Source: Nitrospiraceae bacterium (GTDB lineage Bacteria; Nitrospirota; Thermodesulfovibrionia; UBA6902). From it: a stretch of 16,778 nucleotides of DNA. The position numbers were made by a program, and so were the translations under genes. Numbering within the stretch: the stretch's first letter is position 1; each line of letters begins with the position of its first letter. A model generated the notes under the pieces. The model did not search any database. It was not told the origin of the DNA and was given only the letters and a program-made list of their open reading frames with translations. Location of the stretch: assembly GCA_020354155.1 (NCBI GenBank), contig CP070644.1:2437798-2454575 (forward strand), read 5' to 3'. Shown one piece after another: positions 6,490 to 14,104 of this stretch.

Positions 6490-8751
6490 ATGAATAAGTG
6501 TCTGCAGCAAAAGACTATCTTTTTCCTCTCCGTTGCATTTTTTCTTCTGGTGTTCATTCTACCCTGCAGCATAGGCGCTGCAGAGACACAGGAGCTTATC
6601 TCTTCATCAGGTACAGAATCAAAAGGTGCTGAATATACAGATGGCAGGATTCAGGAGTCAGTGCTGTTGATTGAGGCAGGGTCTCATCGGGAGGCGGAAA
6701 CAATATTACTTGAACTGGAGAGACAGGTCCCTACTGCATCCCCGAAAATATCGATGCTTCTTGGCAGGCTTTACCTCGAGGAAAGTGCCTTTGAAAAAGC
6801 AGAGGTATACCTTAAAAAAGCAGCAGAAAATTATCTGCTCCTTCGAGATTACGCATTAAAGCTCCTGATGGATATGTATAGTGCTCGAGAAGAGTATGAG
6901 GCAGTTCTCAGTGCTGCAGGGCAGATCGAAAACGTACTGCTCATGCAGGATGTAACACAACAGACGATTGAAGCTCTGCTGGCGCTTGGGCAGAAAGACG
7001 ATGCGATTAAAGAGCTTGTTGAGTATATCACCCTCTTTCCTGACGACTGGGAATATGGTATGAAACTGGCCTCTCTATACAGGGAGAGGGATGATTCACA
7101 GAAAGCGATTAATCTCTTCAGGAAAATATACATCAGCGCTGTGCCTGTCATTGAAGGAGAGGCGTTCAGGGAACTTGAATCGTTGGGTGCAGGGACCCTG
7201 ACAGGAGCGCAACGATTACAGAGGGCTGAAAATTTATTCAGAACTCCTGATTACGCAAGAGCGGAGCAACTTTATCGTGAAGTACTTGATCTGCCAGACA
7301 GAACAGATTCCAACAAGATTCAGTTCCGGATCGCCATGTGTCAGTTCAATACAAAACGATACAGCAAAGCAGCTCAGAGCTTCGGAAAACTTCGTACGCC
7401 AAAGGCCATGTACTGGCAGGCACGGTCCTATTACAGGATAAATGATATTACAAATTTCAACAGGGTCAGGAAAGAATTTGAGAAGAACTACCCCTTCAAT
7501 GACAGGCTGGGATTACTGCACCTCATGGCTGCTGATGATCTAAGGAGAAAGGGGAACAGTCAGCAGGCCTTAGTCAATTATAAAAAAGCCTCAACGTTTC
7601 AGAAGCATGCAGAAGATGCACTGTGGGGCATCTCATGGATGTACTTCACTGCTGATGATTACAACAGTGCAGAAGAGTATTTTTCCCGCTTAACAGCCTA
7701 TTCAGGAAGCAGGGAGTATTACAAATACCTGTACTGGAAGGCCAGGAACGAATCAAAGATTGCAGAGCAATGCATGATGGAAAACAGTAAGGACGGGGCT
7801 GCCATAACGACAGACTGCACTGAAGGAAAGGGCAACTATTTTGATAATCTCGATCCCAATGCAGGGTATTACGGATATCTGATCAGACTCAATTCCTCTT
7901 CTTCTGATACAACTGAAAAGATCGCCTCATTGCCGCAGCCAAGACCGGAAGGTACCAGATATGAGAGAATGGAGGCCCTTGCTCTGCTCGGTATGAGGGA
8001 GGCAGCCAGCAATGAGTTCATACATGCGTTAAAAAAGGCTCGGAAACAGAGTGAATATTTATATCTTGGATGGATGGCAAATACTCTTGAAGAATATAAA
8101 GAAGTCATTGCCTTTGCAGAGCCCCGGAATGAAGATATCTTTCTGCCCCTTTCCTACCCCAGGGGGCATTGGCAGACTATCAGCCAGGCCGCTGCTACTG
8201 ATGGAGTTGACACCTTCCTTGTTGCTGCCCTGATTCGGGAAGAGAGCCGTTATGAGCATGATGTTGTTTCCTGGGCAGGTGCGGTGGGTTTGATGCAGCT
8301 TATGCCGGCCACAGCGAAAAGGATAAAGAGAGGAATAACAACGTTAGATGGAAATGATCTTGATCTTACCGATGTTAAAACAAATATATTTATAGGAACC
8401 CGCTATCTTGCAAAGCTGCTCAATCGATTTAACCTTTACCCCTTTGCCATTGCCGCATATAATGCCGGTGAGAACGCGCTGGTGAGGTGGATCAATGAAC
8501 TGGACAGCACTGACATCCCCCGCTTTATAGAGGATATTCCCTATACGGAAACAAGGAATTATGTGAAAAAGGTTCTAAAGAGTTTCTGGCAGTACCGGCG
8601 TGTGTACGGGTTTCCTGTCACCGGTGATGATATTATCTGTGCCGGTACCTGCCTGCAGGCAACACCCAAACCTGTAATTGATGCTTCTCTGTCTGATGTG
8701 AACAGGGCTGCCATAATCGAGGCAGAGCGGGGTTCCCCCTCTGTTCAATAG
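6490..8751 (+). CDS. Soluble lytic murein transglycosylase (Slt70-like) with TPR-type N-terminal region
   Basis: This enzyme cleaves the MurNAc-GlcNAc bond of peptidoglycan to leave 1,6-anhydroMurNAc, acting in the periplasm. The 753-aa product starts with a basic, strongly hydrophobic segment (residues 1-30, ending near SIGAAETQ) that looks like a signal peptide. Residues about 50-500 are alpha-helical repeats of TPR type, forming the usual superhelix. The C-terminal SLT domain has IREESRY with the likely catalytic Glu585, GAVGLMQLMPATA just after it, and AAYNAGE at about 655-661, then the RFIEDIPYTETRNYVKKV segment. No Shine-Dalgarno site precedes the ATG. A lone TATAAT at 6466-6471 lies 18 bases upstream without a good -35. 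Two cell division genes follow. Confidence 0.93.
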   Translation: MNKCLQQKTIFFLSVAFFLLVFILPCSIGAAETQELISSSGTESKGAEYTDGRIQESVLLIEAGSHREAETILLELERQVPTASPKISMLLGRLYLEESAFEKAEVYLKKAAENYLLLRDYALKLLMDMYSAREEYEAVLSAAGQIENVLLMQDVTQQTIEALLALGQKDDAIKELVEYITLFPDDWEYGMKLASLYRERDDSQKAINLFRKIYISAVPVIEGEAFRELESLGAGTLTGAQRLQRAENLFRTPDYARAEQLYREVLDLPDRTDSNKIQFRIAMCQFNTKRYSKAAQSFGKLRTPKAMYWQARSYYRINDITNFNRVRKEFEKNYPFNDRLGLLHLMAADDLRRKGNSQQALVNYKKASTFQKHAEDALWGISWMYFTADDYNSAEEYFSRLTAYSGSREYYKYLYWKARNESKIAEQCMMENSKDGAAITTDCTEGKGNYFDNLDPNAGYYGYLIRLNSSSSDTTEKIASLPQPRPEGTRYERMEALALLGMREAASNEFIHALKKARKQSEYLYLGWMANTLEEYKEVIAFAEPRNEDIFLPLSYPRGHWQTISQAAATDGVDTFLVAALIREESRYEHDVVSWAGAVGLMQLMPATAKRIKRGITTLDGNDLDLTDVKTNIFIGTRYLAKLLNRFNLYPFAIAAYNAGENALVRWINELDSTDIPRFIEDIPYTETRNYVKKVLKSFWQYRRVYGFPVTGDDIICAGTCLQATPKPVIDASLSDVNRAAIIEAERGSPSVQ

Positions 8752-8809
8752 GGATCTCCTGATATATTCTGCTGTTACGGGCGTCCAATAAAATTCCTTC
8801 CAAAAAGGA

Positions 8810-8836
8810 CAACTTAAGGGTTTACATTTTAAGTTG
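8810..8836. promoter_or_regulatory. 8-bp inverted repeat upstream of the zap genes
   Basis: CAACTTAA (8810-8817) and TTAAGTTG (8829-8836) form an exact inverted repeat with an 11-base centre. The centre holds TTTACA, five of six matches to a -35 box, but no good -10 follows at normal spacing. It could be an operator or a weak hairpin; there is no U-tract, so a terminator is unlikely. Confidence 0.3.
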
Positions 8837-8899
8837 ATTCTGATAGTTTACAGACTGATGCAACAGGGTAGTTTCCAATTTATTAAGGAGGGAACATCT

Positions 8900-9169
8900 G
8901 TGGACAAGTTACAGATGCTTGAAGAAAAAATAACGAAGGTCATTGACCGTATACGGTCGTTGACTGAGGAAAATGAAGCATTGAAGGGCACGATTGCCGA
9001 ACTGAAAGAAGAGATTCTTCAGAAGAATAATGAGATAAAAGCCATGAAGCGGGACTTTAAGAGTGCGGATTCACTGAAATTAGACATAGAGAAACTCCAT
9101 GGTGAGCGTGAGGCTGTCAGGTCTCAGGTAGAAAGTTTAATCAAGGAACTTGAATCTGTAGAATTTTAA
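8900..9169 (+). CDS. ZapB-like coiled-coil cell division protein
   Basis: I chose the GTG start at 8900 because AGGAGG (8886-8891) lies eight bases upstream; the longer frame from 8834 would add 22 residues without coiled-coil character. The 89-aa product is almost wholly a heptad-patterned charged helix, with no membrane segment. Such short coiled coils encoded next to zapA resemble ZapB, which links the FtsZ ring to other division proteins. Sequence alone supports only a coiled coil; the name rests on length and on zapA starting 27 bases after the stop. Confidence 0.6.
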   Translation: MDKLQMLEEKITKVIDRIRSLTEENEALKGTIAELKEEILQKNNEIKAMKRDFKSADSLKLDIEKLHGEREAVRSQVESLIKELESVEF

Positions 9170-9196
9170 GATCAGGTTCCAAATTCAGGGGATGCA

Positions 9197-9466
9197 ATGC
9201 GTTCTGTAGAGGTTCAGATACTTGGTCAGAGCTACTCAATCAGGACTGATGAGGATGAGGCCTACATCAAATCTCTGGCCCGCTATATTGACGATAAGTT
9301 GAAAGAGATTTACAGTGCAGCGCCAAATGTGAACCAGACAAAGGCTACGGTGATGGCTGCATTTGGAATAGCTGATGAGCTCTTCAAACTCAGGATGGAA
9401 CAGCAGGACCTTGACAGACTGATAGAGGAAAAAACAAAAATCCTTTCAGGATTTCTTGATTCATGA
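9197..9466 (+). CDS. zapA: Cell division protein ZapA
   Basis: ZapA binds and bundles FtsZ filaments at the division site. The 89-aa protein has the family N-terminal pattern VEVQILGQSYSIR, then DEAYIKSLARYIDDKLKEI, and a C-terminal helix for coiled-coil dimerisation (about residues 62-87). The length is normal. AGGGGA lies five bases before the ATG. It is very probably co-transcribed with the preceding coiled-coil gene and perhaps with lysS, which begins 68 bases later. Confidence 0.88.
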   Translation: MRSVEVQILGQSYSIRTDEDEAYIKSLARYIDDKLKEIYSAAPNVNQTKATVMAAFGIADELFKLRMEQQDLDRLIEEKTKILSGFLDS

Positions 9467-9534
9467 TATGTGCGGAGACGTTGTTGCCTCCTTTGCACTT
9501 TATCCAGCATTTCATTCCACTCAACTGAACGATA

Positions 9535-11034
9535 ATGGAAGACAAGAACGAACTTATACAGGAACGGATTAAAAAGCTCAACAGACTTCGCGACGCCGGT
9601 ATTGAGCCCTATGGCTCGACCTTTGCTGCGGAGGACAAGGCAGCAGAGATCCTGAAGCAATTTGGAGAGAGGGACAAGGAGAGCCTTGAAGCTGAAAAAA
9701 GGGAATGCTCACTTGCTGGAAGGATCATATCCTTCAGAAATTTCGGCAAGACTGCCTTTGCCCATATTCAGGATGACTCAGGAAGGATTCAGGTTTATTT
9801 CAGTAAAGCCGTCATTACCGCAGACATGGATCTTTTCAAGAGTATTGACGTTGGTGACATTGTTGGCATTCAGGGTGTTCTCTTCAGGACAAAGACCGAT
9901 GAACTGACGGTCCAGGTAGACACCTATACCTTTCTCTGTAAATCACTGAGACCCTTGCCTGAAAAATGGCATGGCCTTCGTGATATTGAGACGAGATGCA
10001 GGCAGCGCTATGTAGACCTTATCGTCAATCCGCATGTAAAAGAACTTTTTTCCAGACGGAGCAGACTTATTCAGGCCATACGGAACTTCTTTGACGGCAG
10101 GGGTTTTGTAGAAGTTGAAACACCGATGATGCATCAGATACCGGGAGGAGCAACTGCCCGTCCTTTTAAAACCCATCACAATGCGCTGGGGCTTGACCTC
10201 TTTCTGCGGATAGCACCTGAGCTGTACTTAAAGAGACTGCTCGTCGGTGGCTTTGAAAAGGTCTATGAGATCAACAAGAACTTCAGGAACGAGGGCATTT
10301 CTGCAAAGCATAATCCGGAATTCACCATGCTTGAGTTCTATATTTCCTACAGGGACTACACCTTCCTCATGGACTTTACCGAGGAGCTCATTCCCCATCT
10401 TTCCATGGAAATCAACGGAGGACTGAAGGTTTCCTATGGCGAGGAAAGTGAGGGTAATCCTGCAGATGTCATTGACCTGACCCCCCCCTGGCCGCGTCTT
10501 TCCATGGTCAAGGCCATGGAACAAAAAGGTGTTGACAGGAACGTGTTCGGAAGTCCTGAGAAGGCGAGGGACTATGCTCTCACACATAGGATAGATGTTG
10601 AGAAAAAAGCCACTCACGCCAAGGTACTCGATGAAATATTTTCCAAAAAAGTGGAGCCCACATTAATACAGCCAACCTTTATCACAGACTATCCTGTTGA
10701 ATTGTCACCCCTTGCCAAAAGAAAGAAGGACAACCCTGAGTTTGTTGAGAGGTTTGAACTCTTTATCGGGGGGCGTGAGGTTGCCAATGCCTTTTCTGAA
10801 CTGAATGACCCTGCTGATCAGCGGGGGCGTTTTGAGGAGCAGGTTGAGGCACGTCAGCAGGGGGACGAAGAGGCAAATTACATGGATGAGGATTTTGTAC
10901 GGGCCCTTGAGTATGGAATGCCTCCCGCTGCAGGGGCGGGTATTGGCATTGACAGGCTCTTTATGATACTGACAAACACTGCATCGATCAGGGATGTTAT
11001 TCTCTTTCCCCAGCTGCGGCCGGAACAAATGTGA
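9535..11034 (+). CDS. lysS: Lysyl-tRNA synthetase, class II
   Basis: LysS charges tRNA-Lys with lysine in the cytoplasm. The 499-aa product has normal length. An OB-fold anticodon-binding domain covers about residues 55-150 (HIQDDSGRIQVYF). The class II core has motif 1 around VEVETPMMHQIPGGATARPF, motif 2 FRNEGISAKHNPEFTMLEFY from residue 250, and motif 3 GAGIGIDRLFMILTN at about 467-481. An in-frame TGA lies three codons before the ATG, so the start cannot be far upstream. There is no Shine-Dalgarno site. Confidence 0.97.
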   Translation: MEDKNELIQERIKKLNRLRDAGIEPYGSTFAAEDKAAEILKQFGERDKESLEAEKRECSLAGRIISFRNFGKTAFAHIQDDSGRIQVYFSKAVITADMDLFKSIDVGDIVGIQGVLFRTKTDELTVQVDTYTFLCKSLRPLPEKWHGLRDIETRCRQRYVDLIVNPHVKELFSRRSRLIQAIRNFFDGRGFVEVETPMMHQIPGGATARPFKTHHNALGLDLFLRIAPELYLKRLLVGGFEKVYEINKNFRNEGISAKHNPEFTMLEFYISYRDYTFLMDFTEELIPHLSMEINGGLKVSYGEESEGNPADVIDLTPPWPRLSMVKAMEQKGVDRNVFGSPEKARDYALTHRIDVEKKATHAKVLDEIFSKKVEPTLIQPTFITDYPVELSPLAKRKKDNPEFVERFELFIGGREVANAFSELNDPADQRGRFEEQVEARQQGDEEANYMDEDFVRALEYGMPPAAGAGIGIDRLFMILTNTASIRDVILFPQLRPEQM

Positions 11035-11035
11035 A

Positions 11036-11126
11036 TATCAAAGATAAAAAATCAAAACGTAAAATTATGGAGTTTTCTATTGATTAATTCCGAAATTTTG
11101 AATTTTGATCTTTTCATTTTAAATTA
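11036..11126. repeat. Inverted pair of 7-bp tandem arrays, locus 3 (lysS / lolC gap)
   Basis: The left array (11036-11070) is about five heptamers of the pattern NATNAAA (TATCAAA, GATAAAA, AATCAAA; the last two are degenerate). The right array (11092-11126) has about five complementary heptamers (GAAATTT, TGAATTT, TGATCTT, TTCATTT). A 21-base centre separates them. The arrays fill nearly all of the 97-bp gap and end five bases before the lolC ATG, which has no Shine-Dalgarno site. A transcript hairpin here could affect lolC translation. Confidence 0.55.
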
Positions 11127-11131
11127 ATCAT

Positions 11132-12361
11132 ATGAGTTTCCCCTATCATTTTTTTATAGCTCGCCGTTATTTCCGGTCAAAGAAAAAACACAGCGGTATT
11201 TCCATCAACACCTTTATCTCCATTGCTGGTGTGGCCCTTGGTGTCATGACGCTTATAACCGTACTCTCTGTGATGAGCGGTTTCCATGAGGACCTGCAGG
11301 AGAAGATTCTCGGAGTCAATCCCCATGTCATTGTGATGAGCTACGAGGGCAGGGTGAAAGAACACGAGAGTCTCAGAAATGAACTGGCAGACATGCCCGG
11401 TGTCGTTGATTCCTCTCCCTTTATATATGGACAGGCCATGCTCAGGTATCGCGACAGGGCGCAGGGGGTTGTGGTCAGGGGTATTGACCCTGATATCGGT
11501 ATCGCCACGACAGATATTCTTAACAACCTGAAGGCAGGCAGTATTGAATATTTCAGGCAGGAAAACCGAATGCCGGGCATTATCATCGGGAGAGAACTCA
11601 TGAGAAACCTCGGGCTTTTTATGGGTGATGTCCTTGATATTGTATCCCCTGTTGGTGAGATCGGCCCCCTGGGAATGATCCCGAAAATGAAGAAGTTCAG
11701 GATTGTGGGATATTTTGAAGCAGGGATGTTTGAGTATGATTCCAACCTTGCCTTTATCAGTATGCACGAGGCCCAGGACTTTTTTAAATTCAATGATTCT
11801 GTTACCGGCATTGAGGTAAAGCTTGATGATCCCTATGGAGCAGAAGCCCATGCAGCCCAGATCGAACTGAAACTGGGGCCTCCCTATTATGTGCGGGACT
11901 GGATTCAGATGAACAGAAACCTCTTCTCAGCCCTGAAGCTGGAGAAACTTGTCATGTTCATCATTCTCACACTTATAGTCCTTGTAGCATCTTTTAACAT
12001 TATCAGCAACCTGATTATGATCGTCATTGAAAAGGGCAGGGAGATTGCAATTATGAAGACCATGGGCGCTACCAGCAGGGGGATTATGTCCATATTCATG
12101 ATACACGGGCTTATCATTGGGATAACGGGAACCTCCTTCGGTATTATCGGGGGGTACGCTCTCTGCCAGCTCTTAAAAAAATATCAGTTCATCAATCTGC
12201 CTCCGGACATCTATTACCTGAGCTATCTCCCGGTCAGAATGAACGTAGCTGATTTTATTGTTGTGCCTGCTGCTGCTCTGTTGATTACCTTTCTGGCAAC
12301 TCTGTACCCCTCATGGCAGGCAGCCAGACTTGATCCGGTGGAACCGCTCAGATATGAATAA
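11132..12361 (+). CDS. Lipoprotein-releasing ABC transporter permease (LolC/LolE family)
   Basis: With LolD this permease lifts outer-membrane lipoproteins from the inner membrane and hands them to LolA. The 409-aa protein has the four-helix MacB-type layout: TM1 at about 20-45, a large periplasmic domain, then three C-terminal helices (about 272-297, 315-345 and 373-395). The PLGMIPKMKKFRIVGYFE segment is the part of the periplasmic domain expected near the LolA-binding hook. Only one permease gene is present, so it probably works as a homodimer, as in lineages with a single LolC/E (LolF). The start is ATG at 11132 without a clear ribosome binding site. A small membrane protein gene separates it from lolD. 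Confidence 0.9.
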   Translation: MSFPYHFFIARRYFRSKKKHSGISINTFISIAGVALGVMTLITVLSVMSGFHEDLQEKILGVNPHVIVMSYEGRVKEHESLRNELADMPGVVDSSPFIYGQAMLRYRDRAQGVVVRGIDPDIGIATTDILNNLKAGSIEYFRQENRMPGIIIGRELMRNLGLFMGDVLDIVSPVGEIGPLGMIPKMKKFRIVGYFEAGMFEYDSNLAFISMHEAQDFFKFNDSVTGIEVKLDDPYGAEAHAAQIELKLGPPYYVRDWIQMNRNLFSALKLEKLVMFIILTLIVLVASFNIISNLIMIVIEKGREIAIMKTMGATSRGIMSIFMIHGLIIGITGTSFGIIGGYALCQLLKKYQFINLPPDIYYLSYLPVRMNVADFIVVPAAALLITFLATLYPSWQAARLDPVEPLRYE

Positions 12362-12387
12362 AAAATCAAAATTGAGGAAGAAACTCA

Positions 12388-12642
12388 TTGTTTAAGTTCA
12401 TATTCAAGACAATAACGGTTATCATCTTTCTCATATTTCTTATGATCGGTCTTACAATATGGAAGGGCGGTATGCCATTCCGGTGGGCAGGTGAAAAAAT
12501 CATAATGGCCGGAGAGACAATGGTGGCCATCGGCGAAGTCATTGATGAACTGGATGAAGGCAGCGAGAAGGTCAAGGAGACCTACAAGCAGATAAAGGAA
12601 ATTACCGCCTCGGATAAGAAGGGTGAAGGGGAGAAAAAATAG
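12388..12642 (+). CDS. Small single-pass membrane protein between lolC and lolD, function unknown
   Basis: An 84-aa frame begins with TTG at 12388, preceded by GAGGAAG at good spacing. Residues 1-24 are a hydrophobic helix (MFKFIFKTITVIIFLIFLMI). After a short GGMPFRW turn the rest is a charged amphipathic helix ending in a Lys/Glu-rich tail. I do not recognise the family. It starts 27 bases after lolC and stops four bases before the lolD ATG, so it should be translated with them. A role as an accessory subunit is inference from position alone. The helix and the good ribosome site argue for a real gene. Confidence 0.6.
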   Translation: MFKFIFKTITVIIFLIFLMIGLTIWKGGMPFRWAGEKIIMAGETMVAIGEVIDELDEGSEKVKETYKQIKEITASDKKGEGEKK

Positions 12643-12646
12643 GAAT

Positions 12647-13315
12647 ATGGCCCCCTTAATCGGAGTTGAGAACCTCAATAAGACATTTCGCACACCTGGC
12701 AGTGACCTCCATGTTCTGAAAGATATATCCCTTGAGGTAGGCAGTGGTGAAATGGTTGCCCTTATGGGTCCTTCCGGTGTGGGAAAGAGTACTCTTCTGC
12801 ATATCCTTGGTACCCTTGACCGGCCCACCTCCGGGCAGGTCTTTTATGAGGGGAACGATGTTTTTCAACTGAGCAATGATGAGTTGGCCGGATTCAGAAG
12901 ACGTGCTGTAGGCTTTGTGTTTCAGTTCCATCATTTGCTTCCTGAATTCAATACCCTTGAGAATGTGATGATGCCTGCCCTTATCTCAGGTTTGAATCGC
13001 GATGAGGCCCGTCGGAGAGCAACGCAGTTGCTTGAGGATGTGAACCTTGCTGAAAGAGTGCTCCATAAGCCGGGCGAACTTTCCGGAGGTGAGCAGCAGA
13101 GGGTAGCTGTTGCGAGGGCCCTTATGCCTGACCCGAGAGTTGTGCTGGCTGATGAGCCAACAGGAAACCTTGACACGCAGACAGGAGAGGACCTCTTCAA
13201 TCTGATGCTGGGTTTAAACAGGAAAGGAATCACGTTCATTATTGTTACCCATAATGAAAGCCTTGCCTCACGATGCAGCAGGATCATCAGCATGAAGGAC
13301 GGTAAGCTTCTTTAA
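12647..13315 (+). CDS. lolD: Lipoprotein-releasing ABC transporter ATPase
   Basis: LolD hydrolyses ATP on the cytoplasmic side to power lipoprotein release through the LolC/E permease. The 222-aa product has Walker A GPSGVGKS (about 41-48), the Q-loop Gln93 in FQFHHLLPEFNTLENVMMP, which is typical of LolD, signature LSGGEQQ (145-151), Walker B VVLADE (165-170) and switch His202. I chose ATG at 12647; an in-frame GTG at 12623 would overlap the preceding gene by 20 bases and add residues unlike LolD. Neither start has a convincing Shine-Dalgarno site, so coupling to the upstream gene is likely. Confidence 0.93.
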   Translation: MAPLIGVENLNKTFRTPGSDLHVLKDISLEVGSGEMVALMGPSGVGKSTLLHILGTLDRPTSGQVFYEGNDVFQLSNDELAGFRRRAVGFVFQFHHLLPEFNTLENVMMPALISGLNRDEARRRATQLLEDVNLAERVLHKPGELSGGEQQRVAVARALMPDPRVVLADEPTGNLDTQTGEDLFNLMLGLNRKGITFIIVTHNESLASRCSRIISMKDGKLL

Positions 13316-13627
13316 ATTTCAGCCTGCGTTTACTGGATAGTTGGCCCCGATGTAAAAAAGATAAAACCTGTCTGAGAATATAATGTAAACTTCTGACTTC
13401 CACCGGAAACTTGATGTTCTGCTTTAAATAAATCATGGAACCAGCTTAAATATAAAGGAATATACCAGTGTTATTTTAAGGTCTATGGTCAATGCCGGCA
13501 TTGTTCATTATAATTTATGGATAAAAAACAGATAGATGAAAAGAGGAGTCGATAAAAAAAAGCTTGTAATTTCTCTTCAATCTCTTTAGCATTATCTGTA
13601 TTATATTTATTAATTACATATACATAT
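13316..13627. other. 312-bp AT-rich intergenic region between lolD and sixA
   Basis: No gene is supported here. There is no clear hairpin-plus-T terminator after lolD. The one notable site is the candidate promoter and palindrome at 13486-13514. A 12-codon frame from ATG at 13517 to TAA has no ribosome site and is not called. The last 100 bases are strongly AT-rich. Confidence 0.6.
13486..13514 (+). promoter_or_regulatory. Candidate sixA-rmuC promoter with a 14-bp palindrome in its spacer
   Basis: TGGTCA (13486-13491, four of six to TTGACA), a 17-base spacer and a perfect TATAAT (13509-13514) form a plausible sigma70 promoter. The spacer holds an exact 14-bp palindrome, CAATGCC/GGCATTG (13490-13503), overlapping the -35 by two bases. 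This is a normal operator position. The 5' leader to sixA would be about 107 bases. No regulator is encoded nearby. Confidence 0.4.
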
Positions 13628-14104
13628 ATGAAAACCATGAAAATATACCTCGTACAGCACGCATTAGCAGCCAGCAAAGAAGAGGATCCCTCACGCTCTC
13701 TATCTGATAGAGGAATTGCCGACATCAGAAAGGTTGCCGATTTTGTACAGCAGATGGACATAGTGGTGCATACGGTTTATCACAGTGGCAAGATGAGAGC
13801 ATTGCAGACGGCACAGGTCCTTGAAGAGCACTTGAATGTAGAGACTGAGATAGCCGAGTCTGACGGACTGGCTCCAATGGATGATCCTCAAATATGGTAT
13901 GACCGTCTTGCTTCAATGAATCAGGATATTATGCTCGTCGGGCATCTGCCGCATATGTCAGGGCTGGCATCATTGTTACTTGGCAGAGATGCCGGAAGTG
14001 AGGTCGTAACCTTTGAAATGGGATGTATTGTCTGTCTCCATAGGACTGACCAGGGTACCTGGTCAGTTGACTGGCTCATCAACCCGGGGATGATTCACAA
14101 ATGA
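13628..14104 (+). CDS. sixA: SixA-type phosphohistidine phosphatase
   Basis: This histidine-phosphatase superfamily protein is expected to remove phosphate from phosphohistidine in signalling or PTS proteins. The 158-aa length matches SixA. The phospho-acceptor is His11 in LVQHALA, the conserved Arg is Arg57 in SGKMRALQTA, and the second His is His106 in LVGHLPHM. The usual Arg before the acceptor His (RHG/RHA) is Gln10 here. A second ATG at 13637 would make a slightly shorter protein, and neither start has a Shine-Dalgarno site. The stop codon overlaps the rmuC start. Confidence 0.85.
   Translation: MKTMKIYLVQHALAASKEEDPSRSLSDRGIADIRKVADFVQQMDIVVHTVYHSGKMRALQTAQVLEEHLNVETEIAESDGLAPMDDPQIWYDRLASMNQDIMLVGHLPHMSGLASLLLGRDAGSEVVTFEMGCIVCLHRTDQGTWSVDWLINPGMIHK

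Noticed and set aside
9467..9534. 6S RNA gene, which often follows zapA in Proteobacteria
   Set aside because: The gap before lysS is only 68 bases, too short for 6S RNA, and no long hairpin is visible.
11177..11851. 224-codon minus-strand frame
   Set aside because: It lies wholly antisense to the lolC/lolE coding region, has no ribosome site and no recognisable domain. The sense frame is a clear permease.
13517..13555. 12-codon frame just after the candidate sixA promoter
   Set aside because: It has no ribosome binding site, starts before the expected transcription start, and has low-complexity lysine-rich content.
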